A DNA stretch of 64,000 bases, from contig CANNDF010000002.1 of the NCBI GenBank assembly GCA_947503305.1, forward strand, positions 248,001 to 312,000, given 5' to 3'. Below, in pieces: positions 16,300 through 25,701 of this stretch. This stretch comes from an uncultured Dokdonia sp. (GTDB taxonomy: Bacteria; Bacteroidota; Bacteroidia; Flavobacteriales; Flavobacteriaceae). Position 1 is the first letter of the stretch, and the number at the start of each line of letters is the position of its first letter. The translations under genes and the position numbers were made by a program. Under the pieces are notes generated by a model. The model saw only the letters and a list, made by a program, of their open reading frames with translations, made no database searches and had not been told where the DNA came from.

Positions 16300-16806
16300 T
16301 TAAAGACTACTCAACGCCCATACAGTGGCAACCTTATCTTCTTGTATCTTTAATAGGTTTTCAAGAATTTCTTTCTGTTGCGCTTCAGAAATCTCTTTGC
16401 CATTGACTCCACCTATTTGAGGAGGAGTTTCAAAGGAATACTGGTGTTGCATAACCCCTTTAGTACTTATGATTGCTTGCCACGTATTACCATTTGATGA
16501 TAATTCTACATTTGCAGGTAATGGCATTTGTTGATGTATTGTTTTTATTTGGTTATACACATGACCATTCATAATAGTAATAAATTCTGCCTCAACCCAA
16601 TGTTCTAAATCTGGAATATTATCATTATCAAAATCTAATGACCAACCCAATCGTAACGTATGACCTTCTTGTATTTTAGAAATAAGATCTTCTATAGAAC
16701 CTTGAGTTATATCTCCCTGGAAATTTGTTTTCAATACGATCTTACTTTGTTGTGCACTTACAAAGGATATAGAAAATAATAATAGGATGAGTACTAGTTT
16801 GTTCAT
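16300..16806 (-). CDS. Secreted hypothetical protein
   Basis: I set the start at the ATG at 16806 because it begins a clean signal peptide (MNKLVLILLLFSISFVSAQQ); the longer frame up to 16962 has no such signal. The mature ~150 residues contain an acidic EDLISKIQEGHTLRLGWSLD region and a C-terminal helix (EAQQKEILENLLKIQEDKVA). I do not recognise a family. It probably forms a two-gene unit with the DUF6624 gene, three bases apart. It is divergent from the ECF sigma operon. Confidence 0.65.
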   Translation of the reverse strand: MNKLVLILLLFSISFVSAQQSKIVLKTNFQGDITQGSIEDLISKIQEGHTLRLGWSLDFDNDNIPDLEHWVEAEFITIMNGHVYNQIKTIHQQMPLPANVELSSNGNTWQAIISTKGVMQHQYSFETPPQIGGVNGKEISEAQQKEILENLLKIQEDKVATVWALSSL

Positions 16807-17016
16807 GATGGTTTGATTTAAAATAGTTAGATGTTTACGTTTAATAGTAACAAGAATACTAACAATATTGATTGTGATTTTACTGATTAAGAATAGTTTA
16901 TCATAATGATATATTAAACTTTTTAAAGAAGTAATTAAAATAATTAATCTTTTTTGCAACATCTGTTTTTTATCTTCGTCTTTAGACCGAACAGCAATTA
17001 ACTAACCATTTATATT

Positions 17017-17565
17017 TTGCTTACAACTGATATTATAGAACAATGTAAACGCAATGACCGAAAGGCACAGTTGCAACTGTACAATAAATACTGTGAAGGT
17101 ATGTACCACGTGGCTTTTCGATTTTTGAAAAATGCATTTGAAGCCGAAGAGGCGATGCATGAAGGGTTTATTAACGCTTTTGCAAAGTTGCATCAGTTTA
17201 CCGGAGAAGTCACTTTTGGGGCTTGGTTAAAACGTATTGTGATAAATAAAAGTCTCGATATGATCAAAGCCAAAAAAGCGACGATTGTTCCACTTAATGA
17301 AGAAGTAATAGGCAAAGTAGATGAGGATACTGAAAGTTGGGATGTAGCAGATGAAGTTACAGTAGATCTTGTCAAAAAGAGTATTGACGAATTACCTGAA
17401 AAATACCGATACCCATTGATGCTGTTTTTAGTAGAGGGATATGATCATCAGGAGATTTCGGAAATTTTACATATAACAGAAGTGGCTTCTCGTACGATGG
17501 TGCACCGTGGTAAAAAGAAGTTAAAAGAACAATTAAAACAATTGAATTATGGCACAGGATCTTAG
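17017..17565 (+). CDS. RNA polymerase sigma factor, ECF type
   Basis: This is a 182-residue sigma-70 family protein. Region 2 spans residues ~4-70 (IIEQCKRNDRKAQLQLYNKY, then HVAFRFLKNAFEAEEAMHEG and FGAWLKRIVINKSLDMIKA), and region 4 ~120-175 (IDELPEKYRYPLMLFLVEGY, DHQEISEILHITEVASRTMV). The start is TTG at 17017: an in-frame TAA at 16999 blocks anything further upstream, and the first internal ATG would remove half of region 2. The gene overlaps the next by 17 bases. It likely controls its own operon together with the downstream membrane protein. Confidence 0.85.
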   Translation: MLTTDIIEQCKRNDRKAQLQLYNKYCEGMYHVAFRFLKNAFEAEEAMHEGFINAFAKLHQFTGEVTFGAWLKRIVINKSLDMIKAKKATIVPLNEEVIGKVDEDTESWDVADEVTVDLVKKSIDELPEKYRYPLMLFLVEGYDHQEISEILHITEVASRTMVHRGKKKLKEQLKQLNYGTGS

Positions 17566-18157
17566 AAAAATGCTCAAGAATGCAAACGAGCAAGAAAACG
17601 TGCAATTGCGTAAAGGACATGAATTGCGATTTGAAGAACGACTTGCAAAAGCATTGCCTGAGCAAGAGAATATAAGCGAAGATAGAAATACAAGTGGAGG
17701 ACTTTTCTTCTTTATGAAGATAGCTGCTGTACTTATTCTAGCTGGAGGTATTGTATGGTTTGTGGCTAAGAACGCTTTCGCGAAAGCGGATACACCAGAA
17801 ATCGTATCTACAGAAATACAAGAACAATCAAAAGAACGATCAGTACAATTAAGTGACTTATCTCCAGACTTTAAAAAAGTAGAAGATTACTACCTCGCAA
17901 GTATTAATCTAGAAATTGCAAGACTAGAAATCAATGACGAAAATAAAGAACTCATTGATTCCTTTTTAAAACAACTTGCAGAACTAGATGCAGAATACCA
18001 ACGATTAAATAATGAGATTACAGAAAGTGGAATCAGTGATGAGATGGTAAATGCTATGATTGAGAATCTGAAATTACGCGTTGAGTTATTATCAAAACTG
18101 AAACGAAAGTTAAACGAACTTAAAGCATCTCAAGAAGATGCTATCCAAACAATCTAA
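17549..18157 (+). CDS. Single-pass membrane protein, likely anti-sigma factor
   Basis: This is a 202-residue protein overlapping the sigma gene by 17 bases. A charged cytoplasmic part (residues 1-50) is followed by one membrane helix (FFMKIAAVLILAGGIVWFV) and a long periplasmic coiled coil (ELDAEYQRLNNEITESG, then NLKLRVELLSKLKRKLNELK). No zinc motif is visible, but the sigma/membrane-protein pairing is the usual ECF regulator arrangement. Role as anti-sigma is inferred from this pairing. It contains a perfect GCTTTCGCGAAAGC copy just after the membrane helix, read as NAFAKA. Confidence 0.65.
   Translation: MAQDLRKMLKNANEQENVQLRKGHELRFEERLAKALPEQENISEDRNTSGGLFFFMKIAAVLILAGGIVWFVAKNAFAKADTPEIVSTEIQEQSKERSVQLSDLSPDFKKVEDYYLASINLEIARLEINDENKELIDSFLKQLAELDAEYQRLNNEITESGISDEMVNAMIENLKLRVELLSKLKRKLNELKASQEDAIQTI
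17774..17787. repeat. GCTTTCGCGAAAGC palindrome, copy 3
   Basis: Perfect copy inside the putative anti-sigma gene, read as AFAKA directly after the transmembrane segment. Confidence 0.9.
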
Positions 18158-18161
18158 AAAA

Positions 18162-19874
18162 ATGAAAACACATAAAATGAATTGGTTTTTGATACTCACT
18201 TTTATAGTGATGTCAAGCAGTGCCTTTGCACAATCCAAAAAACAAAAATTAAATGAAAACTTTACTGTAAACAGTGATGTTGAAATAGATGTAGATACCA
18301 AGTATACAGATGTTATTTTTGAAACTTGGAATAAAAACGAAGTGTCTATAGAAGCTTTTGTAGAAGGTACTAATGTAGAAGATGCTATCGAAGACTGGGA
18401 TTTATCTGTAAGCGGTAATAGTAATCGTATAAGCATACGTAATTCAAAAGGATATGGTGATGCACATGTTATTGATCTTGATGATCTTGATGATTTAGAC
18501 CTTGATTTAGGAGAAATTATAGGATCTTCTTTAAGTATTGTTGGACCAGTAATGGAAGGCGTAGTAGGCCCTCTTATGGAAGGATTTACAGGAACATCAT
18601 TACCCGTAGAGTTTTATGATGGGATAGGAAAAATCAAATTTGATCACGATGCCTATCGTAAAGAAGGAAGAGCATATCTAGATCGTTATGAAGAAGAAAT
18701 GAAGAAAAACTTCGGTCCTGATTTTGATAAAGCCATGAAAAAATGGGAAGAAGAAAATGATTTTTCACATAATGGATCTTTAGGAGGCGCATTGAGTAGT
18801 CTTAAAGATATACCAAGATGGCCATACGGGAATACTAGGAATATGAATTTTAATGACAATGAGTACCGTAAAGACAAGCAGGCTTATGTTGATAAGTTAA
18901 ACAGGAAATATGGTACAGATGTTTCTGTACGTGAGACAGACCGTTGGTTAGATAAAATGGAAGATTGGGGAGATGATTTTGAACGAGATATGGAAGAGTG
19001 GGGTGATAACTTTGAAATTAAAATGGAAGGCTTTGAAAAAGCAATGGAAAACTGGGGTGAAAACTTTGGGGAGTCTATAGGAAGAGCTTTTGAAAACTGG
19101 GGCGAAAACTTTGGAGAAGATATGGAAGAATGGGGAGAGGAATTTGGAAGAAAAATGGAAAAATGGGCAGAATCACATGAAGCCGAATGGGAAGAAAGAC
19201 ATTCTGAAGATGAGCATGGAAATAAGAACTCAAGCTATAGATTTAATTATGATTCTGATCGTAAACCTAGCAGAGATGTAAAGCGTACGATTATTATAAA
19301 AATGCCTAAGAAAGCAGAACTAGATCTTAATGTGCGTTATGGTAAAGTAAAAATGGCTGCAAGTTATAGTCCTAAAATTAATATATCACATGGTAGTCTA
19401 GCTGCTACAAACATCGATGGAGGTGACACCTCCATTGATGTTTCTTACAGCCCTATTAATGTAGGTAACTGGAATGGTGGTACGCTTAAAGCAAACCATG
19501 TAAAAGAATGTACTATTGGAAGTGCAAAAGATATTTCGTTAACTTCAAATTCAAGTAATGTAGTAATTAATACTCTTAATGGATCTGGTATTATTTCAGG
19601 GTCTTTTGGACAGTTATCTATTCCTAAAGTGAGTAGTGATTTTGGAACATTAGCCATTAATCTGGAGAATAGTGATTTGATACTTGACTTACCCGATAGC
19701 GCTTTTAATTTTAGCTATACCGGAGAGCATAATGAGTTCTTAGTGCCAGGTCAATTAGAAGCAAAGTCTATTAAAAATGGAAGTACAGAGATTGTAAACG
19801 GATTTCATAAATCACGTAGTACAGGTAATATTATTACAATTACTGCTAAATTCAGTGATGTTGTATTAAAATAA
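18162..19874 (+). CDS. Exported DUF4097-like protein with acidic aromatic hendecad repeats
   Basis: I use the ATG at 18162 because it starts a clean signal peptide (MKTHKMNWFLILTFIVMSSS, ending AFAQ); a longer frame begins at 18138. The first part (NSDVEIDVDTKYTDVIFETW) and the C-terminal third, with its short parallel strands, fit DUF4097-type beta-solenoid proteins. Between them, residues ~262-347 form an insert of W-G-x-x-F repeats, mostly spaced 11 residues (MEDWGDDFERDMEEWGDNF, then ENWGENFGESIGRAFENWGE), very acidic. There is also a short Asp/Leu run (DLDDLDDLDLDLGE). It is the third gene of the ECF operon and a likely envelope effector or target. Confidence 0.7.
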   Translation: MKTHKMNWFLILTFIVMSSSAFAQSKKQKLNENFTVNSDVEIDVDTKYTDVIFETWNKNEVSIEAFVEGTNVEDAIEDWDLSVSGNSNRISIRNSKGYGDAHVIDLDDLDDLDLDLGEIIGSSLSIVGPVMEGVVGPLMEGFTGTSLPVEFYDGIGKIKFDHDAYRKEGRAYLDRYEEEMKKNFGPDFDKAMKKWEEENDFSHNGSLGGALSSLKDIPRWPYGNTRNMNFNDNEYRKDKQAYVDKLNRKYGTDVSVRETDRWLDKMEDWGDDFERDMEEWGDNFEIKMEGFEKAMENWGENFGESIGRAFENWGENFGEDMEEWGEEFGRKMEKWAESHEAEWEERHSEDEHGNKNSSYRFNYDSDRKPSRDVKRTIIIKMPKKAELDLNVRYGKVKMAASYSPKINISHGSLAATNIDGGDTSIDVSYSPINVGNWNGGTLKANHVKECTIGSAKDISLTSNSSNVVINTLNGSGIISGSFGQLSIPKVSSDFGTLAINLENSDLILDLPDSAFNFSYTGEHNEFLVPGQLEAKSIKNGSTEIVNGFHKSRSTGNIITITAKFSDVVLK

Positions 19875-20110
19875 ATTACATTCTCAAAACATATATAGTC
19901 TATACCTTAAATTTATACAAACAGTGTTATTGTGTATCACCTTTATAAGGTCTTTAGACATTAGATTAAATCTTCAGTACCTCCTTCACAGCTTCTTATA
20001 GCTGTTTTCTCATATATAGCATAACCTATACTTTGACGATTTTCTTCGATACTATTTTCGAATATGCTTTCGCAAAATAGGAATCATCTGTATATAATCT
20101 TTACGTACAC

Positions 20111-20275
20111 TTAGTTTAAGTTTGCATCTTTATGCCCTTCATTGAGTGCATCTGTTACATCTATCTTTTTTATAATTTTTGTATTGTTATTAATAATCAA
20201 TGAACCTATTAAAGGCGTTTGAGGTGTAAGTTGAATTTCTAGGTTTTGAGATCCTTTGTTGTTGTTTGTGCTCAT
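20111..20275 (-). CDS. Possible small gene, 54 residues
   Basis: A 54-codon frame with an ATG at 20275 encodes a hydrophilic peptide starting MSTNNNKGSQNLEIQLTPQT and ending DALNEGHKDANLN. The composition is unlike random translation of AT-rich DNA, and it has no signal peptide or membrane helix. There is no clear ribosome-binding site and no recognised family. It lies divergently from the toxin gene, so it might be a regulator or a small partner of it; it may also be chance. Confidence 0.35.
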   Translation of the reverse strand: MSTNNNKGSQNLEIQLTPQTPLIGSLIINNNTKIIKKIDVTDALNEGHKDANLN

Positions 20276-20350
20276 ATATTTAGTATTTATAAGAAAGGGT
20301 AAACCTACTATTTTTATTCAGAAAATAAAGTAATATTCCCATCGTAAATC

Positions 20351-20387
20351 TGTAGTTTCAATAGATTGGTTATTTACTGAAACTACA
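20351..20387. promoter_or_regulatory. Inverted repeat upstream of the toxin gene
   Basis: TGTAGTTTCA (20351-20360) and TGAAACTACA (20378-20387) are perfect ten-base arms with a 17-base spacer, ending 74 bases before the toxin ATG. The spacing suits a dimeric repressor or an RNA hairpin. Confidence 0.4.
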
Positions 20388-20406
20388 GGTTATCAGTAGG
20401 TTATCA
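20387..20406. repeat. Two AGGTTATCA direct repeats, 11-base period
   Basis: Copies at 20387-20395 and 20398-20406 directly follow the inverted repeat. One helix turn apart, they would place two protein sites on the same DNA face upstream of the toxin gene. Confidence 0.4.
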
Positions 20407-20461
20407 TAGGTTTAAAACCAAAATCTCATTCTATATTTACCACCTTAATTTTTCCTCAATT

Positions 20462-23400
20462 ATGGTGAACGAACAAATAAAAATTGCTCTTAGAGATACA
20501 GAGCACGGTTCTCTTATGACATTTAGGCGAGACTTTGCGTCTATTTATTGTGAGCAATACAAAAAAGCACAACAAGCAGCAACAGTAACACCTATAGATA
20601 TAGTTCTAGATATAGATACTACAGACTATTCTGATGATGACTTGGCTCAGGTTATTCAGAACGAACTTTTTTATGCATGGCAGGAGATTCAAAATCAAAT
20701 AGGAACTTATCAAAGTGCTCGTAATGAAGATGATACTATCCAATTCGCAAGTGAATATGGAATAATGGATAATAATCTACCTGTAGTGACTATTCCTTTT
20801 CTGATAGAAGTAATTGTCAATCATTTCTTAAGACAAAAGGGTATTGAAGATTATGAAAAGGTGCAATGGACGAATTTAATAGTCACATTACTAAATACAT
20901 CTAAGGATAATGAAAATGAGGTTTTAGAAAAATTTATTGGAACGTATTCGAATATCACGTATAAAATATATGACTATAATTCCGATAAAAATGCTTATGA
21001 TTACAAATCCAGAGCACGACTAGAAGCATTATATCATAAGCTCGCTATTCATATCAGAGAATTGGAAAGAAATGGTAAAGTTCAATTCATAAAAGAGCAA
21101 TCCGTAGTACTAGATTCAAATATCCCTTATGTTGATTACCTAACAATTGCCATTGACGATCTATACTTAAGAAACCCTAAATTATCGAGATATTCCAAAA
21201 CATACTGGGAAGGCATTATAGTCGAACTAAATGACGGGAAAAGGAGTGTTGTAGAGATATTCGGCGATACTCAATTCAGTGAATTGTACAGATATATTAA
21301 TAATAATACGGATGAGTTAACCAATAAGTACAATAAGAAATTACGGGAATTGTATTATTCATTTAGTGATAAATACGAATACAGTTATGAACAGTATAAC
21401 AATGACATATCATCCGAAGATCTCATTTTAGCTATTTCAGAAAGATATTTGTCCAATGATGGATTGTATAATTACGAACTGGCCAAATGGCTTGAAATTA
21501 TAGAAAATCTTTTAGCTGGTTTTAGTGATAGTGCATCTGTATTGTCTAACCCCGAACACATAGATTTAAAGCTCTTTATATATGAAGATTACTTGTTACG
21601 AGGAAATACTATTTATTCGAATAAGCGCATAGATATAGAGGATTATCGTGATGCCATTAGTATTGAACTTAGGATCATGTTAAGAGATATTCAATTGAAT
21701 CCTAATCTTGGACTTACAGAAAGAGAATTTAATTCATTGGCTTATTTCTTGGCTTATGCATCTATAAAACTTGAAAAAGGGTCAAGCGTTATAGAAACAC
21801 TTGAGCAATACCCAGGTTTGTTTTTGGTATTGGATGGTCTTACAAATATAAGTCAATTTGAAAATGCCAGTTTATACCCTGAGATTTCCTCTGTTTATGA
21901 TAAGTTTTTAAATTCTCACTGGTTCAATCATCTAGAAAATCGGGTCTTGTTTAAATTAAAGAATACCCTCGATGAAGTTATAATTGACGGAAACAGACCA
22001 CCAGTGATAGACCTTTTGGAACTTAAGAAAGTAGAAAAAGGGTGGAACTATGCTAGTACACATTGGGTTGTTACTGCAAATGATGTTTTCGAATTTCTTA
22101 CAAGATTTAAAGGGAAAATACTTTCGCTTAGGGAGGTGGTGAAATTAGACTCTAAAACTCATAAAATACTCATTCATTCAAGTGAGTTGACAACAATTTC
22201 ACCCTACAAATACCATTTTAACGGGACAAATACAACAATTGAAGTACAAACAAATCTCAATCCAAATAGTTTTGAATTTACCTACTCTTCTAACAGATTC
22301 AAATATACGTATACTCTAAAAATTAAAGATATCAAAGGTGATGAAGCCTATTCATTTAATACGAGCAATTATCAGGCCTTTGAAGAGTTATGTCGGGCAT
22401 TAAATTTTAGTCCAGATATAAATATTGTTAATGAGTTAATTGATGAATTTAAAGGTGCATTTATTAAAGCAAATGGTGACAAGGATGCAATTGATAAACT
22501 CTATGCAAGTTTGCCAACTGCATTTTTTAATCGGAAGGATAATCTAAATGCCATTGATGATAAATCCTTAAAGCAACATTTAGAAAATATTCTCTCTGGA
22601 ACTGTAGATGAGAGCCTTGGTTCTAATGAGGAGATGGCAGTTGTCAATATCATCAAATCTATGAGTAAACGATATGCCTATACATTGCTTAATGAAAACA
22701 ATGCGCTGTTATATAAGATTTTCAGGAAGCTCCACCAATTTGAAGTTTCTACGGGAGACCCCTATGATCATTTTGTAAATTATATGGCTTCACTTTCTTT
22801 GGCGTTTGGAAATCAAAAAGCACATCCTATTGTATGGTTTAGTAATGAGGATTGGTTAACAAACGATATAGAAATTGAAATGACCGATTGGGATGAAAAT
22901 ACACCTAAAATTAAAATCAAAAATTATTTTCAAAAATATATTCCATGGGGTAATCTTTTTGGGACCAATGAATTTCTAAGTGATTCAGAAAGTTTGTACA
23001 GTCCTTTAGAGTTGGTGCATATGCAAACCATGATTAATGGGAAGCCGGTTAGTGCGGTAAAAGTACCGGTTTTTATGCTCTATCATAAAGCAAAATCTAA
23101 AGCCAACTGGGATACCTTCACTTTTGTAATGGACCTTATAAGTGTATTAAGTGTATATGGGGCAGGAAGGGTCTTAATTTCAAAGGGAGTATCTCTTGGA
23201 GGGAAGATGTTGGCAGGAGCCATAATCACAAAAGAAATAAGTTCCAAGGCTATCCAACAACAAGGTCTTACTGCATGGTTAGGACAAGAACACCCTGAAA
23301 TACTAAAATGGTGGACAACTATTGATTTTGCTGGGGATATCGCTTTATTTTTTACTTCTGCTTCCAAGGCTAACGATGTGATTAATCGTTCCAAAAAGCT

Positions 23401-24928
23401 TATGAAGGATCTAGAATTGGCAGGAGTGGAAGTTCCTAACAAATATAGACAGTGGTTGCAAAGGGCAAGAGAGGAAGCCAACCGTTTATTTAATCCAGAA
23501 TATGCTCGTCAAACAGCAGTTTTTATGGACGGCGGTAACACCTTAGCTCTTAATAAATCATTGTTTGCATTAAATTTTAATGGCAGCATAGAAAATGCCA
23601 CACAAACCTTTACAAACCTTCTTCGAGGTAAAGAAACAAGAGCTCTGAAAAAAGCATTTAAAGAAGATCTCAGTAGGCTTATGACTAATGCTAAAGGGAA
23701 ATACCTTGAAGATTTAGTAAAGTTAGCCAGAGGGTTTGATGGAGCTCCACAGAATTTATACCGACATATTGTCGAATTGGAGAGAATTAAACTTACTCAA
23801 GGTAAGAGTATATTGACTAGTGAGCATATTAGGTTATTGAATAAAATTGATGAACTTAATAATATTGATGACAAGATTTTACGCAAACTCGTCCATTTTG
23901 GTTTTAATTCACCTGACGAAATCAGTGATCTCCTAAAGTTATTTGAAGATTTCGATAGGATAGGTAACTCTAGGATTAAACCATTTCTGATTGAACTTAG
24001 TATTCCCAATAAAAATTTTGAAATTTTATCTACATTTTCCACAGAAGAACTTACCAAACTTGGAAATGGATTACTACCCAAGGCTACATTTGGTAATGCA
24101 AAAGGGAAATTTATTAATACCCCAAAGTATTTTGAACAGCTTGAACCTAAACATCTAAAGAAATTCAAAGAATTAATTGATAAGCATCCATATAAGAGTT
24201 TTGATATTGACTTTTTAAATGGAATTAGACAAAAAGTAGAGAGATTTGAACAAGCCCGTTTAGTAAACATCAAAAAGGGATATGTAGATGTAGCTCAAAT
24301 TGCTGAAGATGGTAAAAAATATTATGAGCATGTGAATAAACAGCTTAAGGATTTTATCTTAAATGAAAATCAAGTAAACTTTGATAATTTCATTAATCAG
24401 TACAGAATTAATGGTAAGCCTACCAACGATTTTATGCCAAAATATAAAAACTTCTGTGAGGACATGATAAAACATAGAAATTCAGGCAAGAAAATTACTG
24501 ACAAAGCTCTTAGAGAAATTATGAAAGATATGAGACGCCATCACATCATTATGGCTAATGTGTTACAAAAAAATGAAGTCTTTCAAAAGATTATACAATG
24601 GGGGAAAAATCAAAACCCACCATTAGGAATAGGATTTCATGATTTTAGGAAAAACATTATTATTTTGCACGATAAACAACATGGGTTCCATAATAAGGCA
24701 ACTAATTTAATGCAGAAAGAAATTCTTAGATTAAATGATATTTTTAATAACACTGAAAAGAAAATTAATAGCTTAGAAGAATTGATAAAAAGTGGAACAG
24801 ATAAAAACTTTAAAAGAGCATATAAAAGACTAAAAGAGATCCTATTAGATGAAAAAGAAAGTATTATTAAAAAAGTAATACAGAATGATAATGGCCATCT
24901 AGATAAAAAACATTTACCAAATAACTAA
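20462..24928 (+). CDS. Large polymorphic-toxin-like protein with C-terminal HNH/AHH-like nuclease
   Basis: This is a 1488-residue protein. The start shows no Sec signal, lipobox or PAAR, VgrG or Rhs features. The first ~850 residues are a novel mostly helical region with no family I recognise. Residues ~885-970 include moderately hydrophobic segments (FTFVMDLISVLSVYG, LGGKMLAGAIITKEI, DFAGDIALFF), the type seen before toxin domains. The last ~150 residues look like a nuclease of the HNH/AHH group: RRHHIIMANVL with His1360-His1361, then FHDFRKNIIIL with Asn near 1398, and HDKQHGFH with His1403, His1407 and His1410. An immunity-like gene follows six bases later. Delivery must be non-Sec; by which machine is unknown. 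Confidence 0.65.
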   Translation: MVNEQIKIALRDTEHGSLMTFRRDFASIYCEQYKKAQQAATVTPIDIVLDIDTTDYSDDDLAQVIQNELFYAWQEIQNQIGTYQSARNEDDTIQFASEYGIMDNNLPVVTIPFLIEVIVNHFLRQKGIEDYEKVQWTNLIVTLLNTSKDNENEVLEKFIGTYSNITYKIYDYNSDKNAYDYKSRARLEALYHKLAIHIRELERNGKVQFIKEQSVVLDSNIPYVDYLTIAIDDLYLRNPKLSRYSKTYWEGIIVELNDGKRSVVEIFGDTQFSELYRYINNNTDELTNKYNKKLRELYYSFSDKYEYSYEQYNNDISSEDLILAISERYLSNDGLYNYELAKWLEIIENLLAGFSDSASVLSNPEHIDLKLFIYEDYLLRGNTIYSNKRIDIEDYRDAISIELRIMLRDIQLNPNLGLTEREFNSLAYFLAYASIKLEKGSSVIETLEQYPGLFLVLDGLTNISQFENASLYPEISSVYDKFLNSHWFNHLENRVLFKLKNTLDEVIIDGNRPPVIDLLELKKVEKGWNYASTHWVVTANDVFEFLTRFKGKILSLREVVKLDSKTHKILIHSSELTTISPYKYHFNGTNTTIEVQTNLNPNSFEFTYSSNRFKYTYTLKIKDIKGDEAYSFNTSNYQAFEELCRALNFSPDINIVNELIDEFKGAFIKANGDKDAIDKLYASLPTAFFNRKDNLNAIDDKSLKQHLENILSGTVDESLGSNEEMAVVNIIKSMSKRYAYTLLNENNALLYKIFRKLHQFEVSTGDPYDHFVNYMASLSLAFGNQKAHPIVWFSNEDWLTNDIEIEMTDWDENTPKIKIKNYFQKYIPWGNLFGTNEFLSDSESLYSPLELVHMQTMINGKPVSAVKVPVFMLYHKAKSKANWDTFTFVMDLISVLSVYGAGRVLISKGVSLGGKMLAGAIITKEISSKAIQQQGLTAWLGQEHPEILKWWTTIDFAGDIALFFTSASKANDVINRSKKLMKDLELAGVEVPNKYRQWLQRAREEANRLFNPEYARQTAVFMDGGNTLALNKSLFALNFNGSIENATQTFTNLLRGKETRALKKAFKEDLSRLMTNAKGKYLEDLVKLARGFDGAPQNLYRHIVELERIKLTQGKSILTSEHIRLLNKIDELNNIDDKILRKLVHFGFNSPDEISDLLKLFEDFDRIGNSRIKPFLIELSIPNKNFEILSTFSTEELTKLGNGLLPKATFGNAKGKFINTPKYFEQLEPKHLKKFKELIDKHPYKSFDIDFLNGIRQKVERFEQARLVNIKKGYVDVAQIAEDGKKYYEHVNKQLKDFILNENQVNFDNFINQYRINGKPTNDFMPKYKNFCEDMIKHRNSGKKITDKALREIMKDMRRHHIIMANVLQKNEVFQKIIQWGKNQNPPLGIGFHDFRKNIIILHDKQHGFHNKATNLMQKEILRLNDIFNNTEKKINSLEELIKSGTDKNFKRAYKRLKEILLDEKESIIKKVIQNDNGHLDKKHLPNN

Positions 24929-24933
24929 TAACA

Positions 24934-25695
24934 ATGAAAGAGCAAAGATATATTTTAGAAACCGCTGTTACAGCACTTTATAATGGAAGTATGAAAATAA
25001 CTCCATCATTAAATGCTGAAAATGTGAAAGACAAAGATCTTTTTTATGAAAATATGTTTTTAACTAAAGAAGAGCAAGTATCTAGAGGAGTGGATAGTGT
25101 CTTAAACAGAGAGGAAATAGATAAGGTAATAATTAAAGATTGGATCTTTGATTATTTAGAACCTGAGCATATGGATGATTCACAAGTTCGGTTTATTTGT
25201 GATTTCCATGGCTGGATAGGTAAACAACCAGATAGAGTTACAGGAGTGCCAATTTCAAAACGAATGAAAGAAATTTTAGAGAGGTATACTATATTCCCTG
25301 AGCAAAAATTTTATGAAGCAAAAGTTTTATTTCAAGGTAAATATCATGAATATTTTGTTTGGGAAATGAGTGATAGTAGCTTTAATACATTTGTTGATTT
25401 TGAGCATAGTATTTTTTGTGAAGAAAAGCGTGGGGGAGAATTAGGCGAGGACACTATTAAAGTTAAAAATCAAGATGAGCTATTTGATATAGAAGATGAA
25501 AAAGATTGGCGTAGATGGGCATTTAAACGTGCCTTTATGAAACCTGAATATAGAACAATAGATAGTGCAAAATTAGCATATCCATACGGGATAGTAATAA
25601 GTGAGCGTTTGAAAAACGCGCTAGAACAAGAAACTCCTCCTCTTACTGGTTTTGAAATTAAACCTTTTCCCATTGAATTTGAATATTTAGAATAA
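24934..25695 (+). CDS. Immunity-like protein (Imm11/Imm43 type)
   Basis: This 253-residue soluble protein is encoded six bases after the toxin gene. The C-terminal sequence IVISERLKNALEQ, then LTGFEIKPFPIEFEY, is the pattern of Imm11/Imm43-type (DUF1629-like) immunity proteins, which bind and block a partner toxin domain. The central region (residues 65-150) has many aromatic residues (FICDFHGWIGKQ, YHEYFVWEM). It most likely protects against the nuclease domain of the upstream protein. Family call is recalled from pattern; the pairing rests on the gene order. Confidence 0.6.
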   Translation: MKEQRYILETAVTALYNGSMKITPSLNAENVKDKDLFYENMFLTKEEQVSRGVDSVLNREEIDKVIIKDWIFDYLEPEHMDDSQVRFICDFHGWIGKQPDRVTGVPISKRMKEILERYTIFPEQKFYEAKVLFQGKYHEYFVWEMSDSSFNTFVDFEHSIFCEEKRGGELGEDTIKVKNQDELFDIEDEKDWRRWAFKRAFMKPEYRTIDSAKLAYPYGIVISERLKNALEQETPPLTGFEIKPFPIEFEYLE

Positions 25696-25701
25696 CATTT
25701 T

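Larger units (their letters stand above)
19875..20461. other. 587-base intergenic region before the toxin gene
   Basis: No long gene is present. It holds a weak hairpin (ACAGCT/AGCTGT, 19988-20005), a degenerate copy of the palindrome (20066-20080), a possible small - strand gene (20111-20275), a 10-bp inverted repeat (20351-20387) and two AGGTTATCA direct repeats. The inverted and direct repeats lie just upstream of the toxin start and are the best candidates for its control region. Confidence 0.6.

Noticed and set aside
18470-18510. Short Asp/Leu repeat as a tandem DNA repeat or CRISPR-like array
   Set aside because: It is a coding repeat of a few residues (DLDD units) without spacers or repeat length regularity.
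19988-20005. Hairpin ACAGCT/AGCTGT as terminator of the ECF operon
   Set aside because: The stem is only six base pairs, over 100 bases after the stop, with a poor T run; too weak to call.
23797-24273. 158-codon frame on the - strand inside the toxin gene
   Set aside because: The + strand frame is continuous over 1488 codons, and the - strand product is a serine/leucine-rich reverse translation without a motif.
20462-24928. Rhs/YD-repeat or VgrG-fused toxin
   Set aside because: No YD repeats, no hub or spike parts and no PAAR part are seen.
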